Source: Agromyces protaetiae (lineage in GTDB: Bacteria; Actinomycetota; Actinomycetes; Actinomycetales; Microbacteriaceae). From it: 64,000 bases of DNA. Of this stretch, positions 60,462-64,000 are shown one piece after another. The notes below the pieces were generated by a model. It was not told where the DNA came from. It saw only the letters and a list, made by a program, of their open reading frames with translations, and did not search any database. The translations under genes were made by a program, and so were the position numbers. How positions within the stretch are numbered: the stretch's first letter is position 1; each line of letters opens with the position of its first letter. Location of the stretch: contig NZ_CP035491.1 of NCBI RefSeq assembly GCF_004135405.1, forward strand, positions 1,240,001-1,304,000, given 5' to 3'.

Positions 60462-60774
60462 GGAGTCCTCCGGGGTAGGGCCGAGGGCGCTCGGCTGTGT
60501 GGTCCGTCGCGTCGCAGAGGTGCACGAAACGTCGGATCGATTCGGGATCACAGCGAGTCTATGAACTCGGTATGCGCGAAAACGTCAATGTCCCCCGGTT
60601 TGGGGGCGCCATTTGGAGTCGAAGACGTCATACCTGAAAAGTCCTCACAATCAGGCGATTCGATCGGGCGTCGGCGGTGCTGACTTGGCGTGAATGCTGC
60701 GATGATCAGGATGTCGCCATCGCCCGCCGAGCGGCCGCGAACGGTGAGCGCGGCCCGATCGAGAGGATGCCACC
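60462..60774. other. 313-nt divergent promoter region
   Basis: Between the surface protein gene (minus) and the GlxA-type regulator (plus). On the minus strand TTGACG lies 17 nt upstream of TTCATA and 21 nt upstream of TAGACT (about 60556-60588), a possible sigma-A-type promoter. The region is less GC-rich than its flanks. No gene, hairpin or operator stood out. Confidence 0.5.
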
Positions 60775-61731
60775 GTGGCCCCACGCCCCCACCGCGTCGC
60801 CGTGCTCGTGCTCGAAGGCGCGAAGCCGCTCGACGTCGGCATCCCCGCACAGGTGTTCACGACCCGCCGCAGCATGCCCTACGAGGTCCGCGTGTGCGGC
60901 GCCGCACCCGGCCTCGTCGCGGGCGGCGACGGCCTCGCGTACCACGTTGCAGACGGACTCGACGCGCTCGAGTGGGCGCAGACCGTGTTCATCCCGGGCT
61001 ACCGCCACCCCGATCAAGAGGATCCGCCCGCCCCGGTCGTCGACGCCCTGCGAGCGGCGCACGGCCGAGGCATCCGTCTCGCCGCCATCTCGACGGGTGC
61101 GTTCGCGCTCGCCGCGACCGGACTCCTCGACGGCAAGCGGGCCACGACGCACTGGCACTATACGAAGCAGTTGCGGGCGAAGCATCCGCTCGTCAACGTC
61201 GACGAGAACGTGCTGTTCGTCGACGAAGGCGACGTCCTCACGTCGGCGGGCGCAGCCTCGGGCATCGACCTGTGCCTGCATCTCGTGCGCCGCGACCACG
61301 GCGTCGCGTTGTCGAACCACGTCGCACGGCGGCTCGTCGCGGCGCCGTACCGCAGCGGCGGGCAGGCGCAATACGTGCCGCGGAGTGTTCCCGAACCGAT
61401 CGGCGTTCGGTTCGCCGCGACGCGCGAGTGGGCGCTCGCGCACCTCGGAGAGCCGCTCACCCTCGAGGACCTCGCCAGGAACGCCAACGTCTCGGCGCGC
61501 ACGTTCTCGCGCCGCTTCGTCGAGGACACGGGCTACACGCCCATGCAGTGGGTGCTGCGGGCGCGCGTAGACCTCGCGCGCGAGCTTCTCGAGGCGAGCG
61601 AGCTCGGCGTCGAGCAGATCGCGGATGTCGCGGGGCTCGGCACGGGCGCGAACCTCCGCCTGCACTTCGGGCGCATCCTGGGCACGTCGCCGAGCGAGTA
61701 CCGGCACACGTTCGTGCGCCGCGACGGGTGA
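60775..61731 (+). CDS. GlxA-family transcriptional regulator (AraC/XylS with amidotransferase-like domain)
   Basis: A 318-residue protein: a DJ-1/PfpI-like N-terminal domain (VAVLVLEGAKPLDVGIPAQVF, AAISTGAFALAATGLLDGKRATTHW) and a C-terminal AraC helix-turn-helix (LTLEDLARNANVSARTFSRRFVEDTGYTPMQWVLRARVDLAREL, split here). This is the GlxA layout. The effector is unknown. GTG start. Confidence 0.9.
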   Translation: MAPRPHRVAVLVLEGAKPLDVGIPAQVFTTRRSMPYEVRVCGAAPGLVAGGDGLAYHVADGLDALEWAQTVFIPGYRHPDQEDPPAPVVDALRAAHGRGIRLAAISTGAFALAATGLLDGKRATTHWHYTKQLRAKHPLVNVDENVLFVDEGDVLTSAGAASGIDLCLHLVRRDHGVALSNHVARRLVAAPYRSGGQAQYVPRSVPEPIGVRFAATREWALAHLGEPLTLEDLARNANVSARTFSRRFVEDTGYTPMQWVLRARVDLARELLEASELGVEQIADVAGLGTGANLRLHFGRILGTSPSEYRHTFVRRDG

Positions 61732-61856
61732 GCTCGAGGCCCCCGGAGTCGCATTGGCGCGATCCTTTCGGATCTCGTCGTTCAGGCCACTGCCGCGCGC
61801 CCGCCGAAGCCGGGAAAGTGGAGGCGAACGAGAGAACGAAAGGAACCTCCTCTCCC

Positions 61857-62852
61857 ATGACTCGCATCGCGATCAACGGCTTCGGCCGCATCGGCCGCAA
61901 CGTCCTCCGCGCCATCGTCGAGCGCGGCTCCGACTTCGAGGTCGTCGCCGTCAACGACCTGACCGACCCGGCCGCTCTCGGCCGGCTCCTCAAGTACGAC
62001 ACCGCCGGCGGCAAGTTCGGCTTCCCCGTCGAGGTCGACGGCGACGTGCTCGTCGTCGACGGCCGCCGCATCAAGGTCCTCGCCGAGCGCGACCCCGCGA
62101 AGCTCCCCTGGGGCGAGCTCGACGTCGAGCTCGTGCTCGAGTCGACCGGTCGCTTCACCGACCGCGAGGCCGCAGCCGCGCACCTCGCCGCAGGTGCCAA
62201 GAAGGTGCTCGTGAGCGCCCCCGCGAAGGGCGCCGACGTCACCCTCGCCTACGGCGTCAACACCGACGCGTACAACGCCGAGACCGACGTCATCGTCTCG
62301 AACGCGTCGTGCACGACGAACGCCCTCGCTCCGCTCGCCAAGGTCCTCGACGACCTCGCCGGCATCGAGCACGGATTCATGACCACCATCCACGCGTACA
62401 CGCAGGACCAGAATCTGCAGGATGCGCCGCACAGCGACCCCCGCCGCGCGCGCGCCGCCGCCGAGAACATCATTCCGGCCTCGACGGGTGCCGCCAAGGC
62501 CATCGGTCTTGTGCTCCCGGGCCTCGACGGCAAGCTCTCGGGCGACGCCATGCGCGTGCCGATCCCCGTCGGCTCGATCGTCGAACTCAACGCGACCGTC
62601 TCGAAAGACGTGACCGTCGAAGAGGTCGTGGCCGCCTATAAGGCCGCCGCCGAGGGTCCGCTCAAGGGCGTGCTCGAGTTCTCCGACGAGCCGCTCGTGT
62701 CGAGCGATATCGTCGGGAACCCGCACTCGTCGATCTTCGACTCGACGCTCACGCGCGTCGAGGGCAAGCACGTGAAGGTCGTCGCCTGGTACGACAACGA
62801 GTGGGGCTTCTCGAACCGCGTGATCGACACGCTGGGCCTGCTCGCGGCCTGA
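61857..62852 (+). CDS. gap: Type I glyceraldehyde-3-phosphate dehydrogenase
   Basis: A 331-residue GAPDH: NAD-binding NGFGRIGRNVLRA, NAD-type N-D after AVV (residues 31-36), catalytic C152 in SNASCTTNALAPL, and the conserved WYDNEWGFSNRV at the C-terminus. Glycolysis. AAGGAAC precedes the ATG. Terminator-like hairpin follows. Confidence 0.98.
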   Translation: MTRIAINGFGRIGRNVLRAIVERGSDFEVVAVNDLTDPAALGRLLKYDTAGGKFGFPVEVDGDVLVVDGRRIKVLAERDPAKLPWGELDVELVLESTGRFTDREAAAAHLAAGAKKVLVSAPAKGADVTLAYGVNTDAYNAETDVIVSNASCTTNALAPLAKVLDDLAGIEHGFMTTIHAYTQDQNLQDAPHSDPRRARAAAENIIPASTGAAKAIGLVLPGLDGKLSGDAMRVPIPVGSIVELNATVSKDVTVEEVVAAYKAAAEGPLKGVLEFSDEPLVSSDIVGNPHSSIFDSTLTRVEGKHVKVVAWYDNEWGFSNRVIDTLGLLAA

Positions 62853-62873
62853 ACGCCGCGAGCCTGACCGACC

Positions 62874-62912
62874 ATCGCGTCGGCGCGAGTGTGGAGCTCG
62901 CGCCGACGCGAT
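62874..62912. terminator. Terminator hairpin after gap
   Basis: ATCGCGTCGGCGCGAG and its exact complement form a 16-bp stem around a 7-nt loop, 22 nt after the gap stop. Confidence 0.8.
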
Positions 62913-62977
62913 TGCCGTCTGCGCAGCGTCGCGTTCTGCTGTGAGCGGAGCGGCGACACATCTGGCGGTCTGCTCGG

Positions 62978-62983
62978 TAGCCT
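62978..62983 (+). promoter_or_regulatory. -10-like hexamer TAGCCT, leaderless
   Basis: TAGCCT lies 6 nt before the ATG at 62990. Confidence 0.4.
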
Positions 62984-62989
62984 CGCGAC

Positions 62990-63421
62990 ATGGGTGCGAC
63001 GGCGATTCCTGCAGGCGAGCGGATGTCTCGGGCGCCGCTCTGGCGCGACGCGCTCGGCGCGTTCCTGCGGCGCGAGCGGCTTGCACAGGGCCGCATCCTC
63101 TCGGATGTCGCGGGCGAGGCGGATGTCTCGACGCAATACCTCTCCGAGATCGAACGCGGGCGCAAGGAGCCGTCGAGCGAGATCCTCGGCTCGGTCGCCG
63201 ACGCGCTCGGACTCAGCCTGCTCGACGTCGCCGCGGGCGTCGCGTCGGAGCTCGGCGCCGTGCCGTCGGGTGCGCGATCGGATGCCTCCGCCCACGCCGT
63301 CCGCCGGGCGCCCGTGCTCGACCTCACGGTCGCGCGCTCGCGCGCCGGCGGGTCCCCACAGGGTGCGAGCTCCGGCGCATCCGGGGCGGGGCAGCCTCGA
63401 AGCATCCTGCTCGCCGCGTAG
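62990..63421 (+). CDS. XRE-family regulator, ClgR-like
   Basis: A 143-residue protein with a helix-turn-helix (LGAFLRRERLAQGRILSDVAGEADVSTQYLSEIERGRKEPSSEIL in parts), close in sequence to the ClgR activators that turn on clp genes. ClgR is about 110 residues; here an Ala/Gly/Ser-rich, probably disordered tail of 60 residues is added. It is convergent with the clpP-like gene, 53 nt apart, so it is a good candidate regulator of it. Confidence 0.8.
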   Translation: MGATAIPAGERMSRAPLWRDALGAFLRRERLAQGRILSDVAGEADVSTQYLSEIERGRKEPSSEILGSVADALGLSLLDVAAGVASELGAVPSGARSDASAHAVRRAPVLDLTVARSRAGGSPQGASSGASGAGQPRSILLAA

Positions 63422-63474
63422 CAATCGGCGGAGTGGCCGGGCGGGGAGCAGCGACGCGGCGCCGTCTGCGCCGC

Positions 63475-64000
63475 TCACCCCGTGCGCTGCATCGCGACCA
63501 CGTGGTCGGCGAGCCCGTACTCGACCGCCGCGGCCGCGGGCAGGATGAGCTCGCGGTCGGTGTCGCGCCGCACCTCCGCGAGCGTGCGCCCGGTGTCGTG
63601 CGCGAGCACCTCCTCGAGTTCGGCGCGGACGCGCAGCACCTCTTCGGCTTCGATGATGAGGTCGGGAATCGATCCGCGTCCCTGCGTCGCGGGCTGGTGC
63701 AACACGACGCGGGAGTGCCGCAGGACGCTCCGCATGCCGGGCGCGCCGCCCGCGAGCAGCACGGCGGCGGCGCCCCGCGCCTGCCCGACGACGGTCGTCG
63801 CCACGGGCGGCCGCACATGCTGCATCGTGTCGTACACCGCGAGCGCCGCCTGCGGCGAGCCGCCGGGCGAGTTGATGTAGAGCTGCACGGGCGAGTCGGG
63901 GGCATCCGCCTCGAGGTGCAGGAGCTGGGCGATGAGCACGTTCGCGACGCCGTCGTCGATCTCGGTGCCGAGGGTCACGATGCGCTCGCCGAGGAGACGG
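63475..64000 (-). CDS. ClpP-like protein lacking the catalytic serine (5' end beyond window)
   Basis: A ClpP-family peptidase homologue (175 residues visible; the N-terminus continues past position 64000, since LGERIVTLGTEIDD runs to the edge). YINSPGGSPQAALAVYDTMQHV and the handle region are typical. The catalytic serine segment, normally GQAASMA, reads GQARGAAA, so Ser is replaced by Gly. The His (VVLHQP) and the Asp region (DTDREL) are kept. It resembles ClpR-type non-catalytic subunits that join an active ClpP ring. Whether an active ClpP is adjacent is not visible. Confidence 0.88.
   Translation of the reverse strand, partial: RLLGERIVTLGTEIDDGVANVLIAQLLHLEADAPDSPVQLYINSPGGSPQAALAVYDTMQHVRPPVATTVVGQARGAAAVLLAGGAPGMRSVLRHSRVVLHQPATQGRGSIPDLIIEAEEVLRVRAELEEVLAHDTGRTLAEVRRDTDRELILPAAAAVEYGLADHVVAMQRTG

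Noticed and set aside
1..64000. The repeated 10-mer as a KOPS-type polar chromosome signal
   Set aside because: The two orientations are about equally common by eye, whereas KOPS is strongly strand-biased. A window-limited count cannot exclude it fully.
1..64000. rRNA, tRNA, prophage or IS element
   Set aside because: No clover-leaf, integrase, transposase or conserved rRNA segment was recognised on either strand.

Overview
The window is high-GC DNA with strong GC3 codon use, GTG starts, many ATGA/GTGA gene overlaps, a complete actinobacterial-type paaABCDE operon, an Mrp antiporter operon with a fused A/B subunit, a mycoredoxin-like protein, a sortase-E-type LAETG surface protein and a ClgR-like regulator beside clpP. 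This points to an actinobacterium, most likely Microbacteriaceae. That placement is by gene content and composition only. No rRNA, tRNA, CRISPR array, IS element or phage gene was seen.

Layout. 1-15.4 kb: phenylacetate degradation (partial paaZ; TetR/PaaR regulator, paaK and paaI on the minus strand; paaABCDE and an enoyl-CoA hydratase on the plus strand). Interspersed are a RecQ-phosphoribosyltransferase fusion, a YdeI-type protein, a hexapeptide-repeat protein, an ArsR/SRPBCC pair and a luciferase-like oxidoreductase. PaaR-type operators lie in the paaI-paaA divergent promoter and before the regulator. 15.6-21.9 kb: mnhA(B)CDEFG Na+/H+ antiporter operon, every junction a 4-nt overlap. 22-25 kb: methyltransferase, FKBP lipoprotein, Ca2+/cation antiporter. 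25-30.5 kb: an ECF transporter operon (fused double ATPase, EcfT, two S components) that also encodes a siderophore-interacting flavoreductase and has a DtxR/IdeR-like iron box upstream. 30.5-38 kb: two more luciferase-like oxidoreductases, a BBE-type flavoenzyme, DUF4407 and baeRF proteins, a mycoredoxin. 38-42 kb: a large TM0106-type nuclease-helicase and a YjbR protein. 42-47.3 kb: TetR regulator, NCS1 permease, agmatine deiminase and amidase with a clear operator palindrome. 47.3-48.3 kb: a ribbon-helix-helix-like gene preceded by a heptanucleotide tandem repeat and 0.5 kb of non-coding repeats. 48.3-57.6 kb: molybdopterin oxidoreductase, quinone oxidoreductase, GCS2-type ligase, hydrolase, a FUSC exporter divergent from a MarR regulator, 3-hydroxyacyl-CoA dehydrogenase, metallo-hydrolase, 5'-3' exonuclease. 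57.7-64 kb: ABC ATPase pair, surface protein, GlxA-type regulator, gap, ClgR-like regulator, and a ClpP-like protein that lacks the catalytic serine (runs off the window).

Three features cut across the genes. (1) A 10-mer, GGATGYCTCG and its complement, occurs about fifty times in coding and non-coding DNA, often as a head-to-head palindrome between genes. (2) At least a dozen genes have a -10-like hexamer (TANNNT) only 5-8 nt before the start codon, the arrangement expected of leaderless mRNAs. (3) Three genes (SIP, amidase, FUSC) are broken by four apparent 1-nt deletions, all explicable by loss of a base from a G or C run. These look more like long-read sequencing indels than true gene decay.

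The best candidate for an undescribed system is the iron-box ECF operon: it looks like an energy-coupling-factor route for iron or an iron chelate, with two related S components sharing one EcfA/EcfT module.
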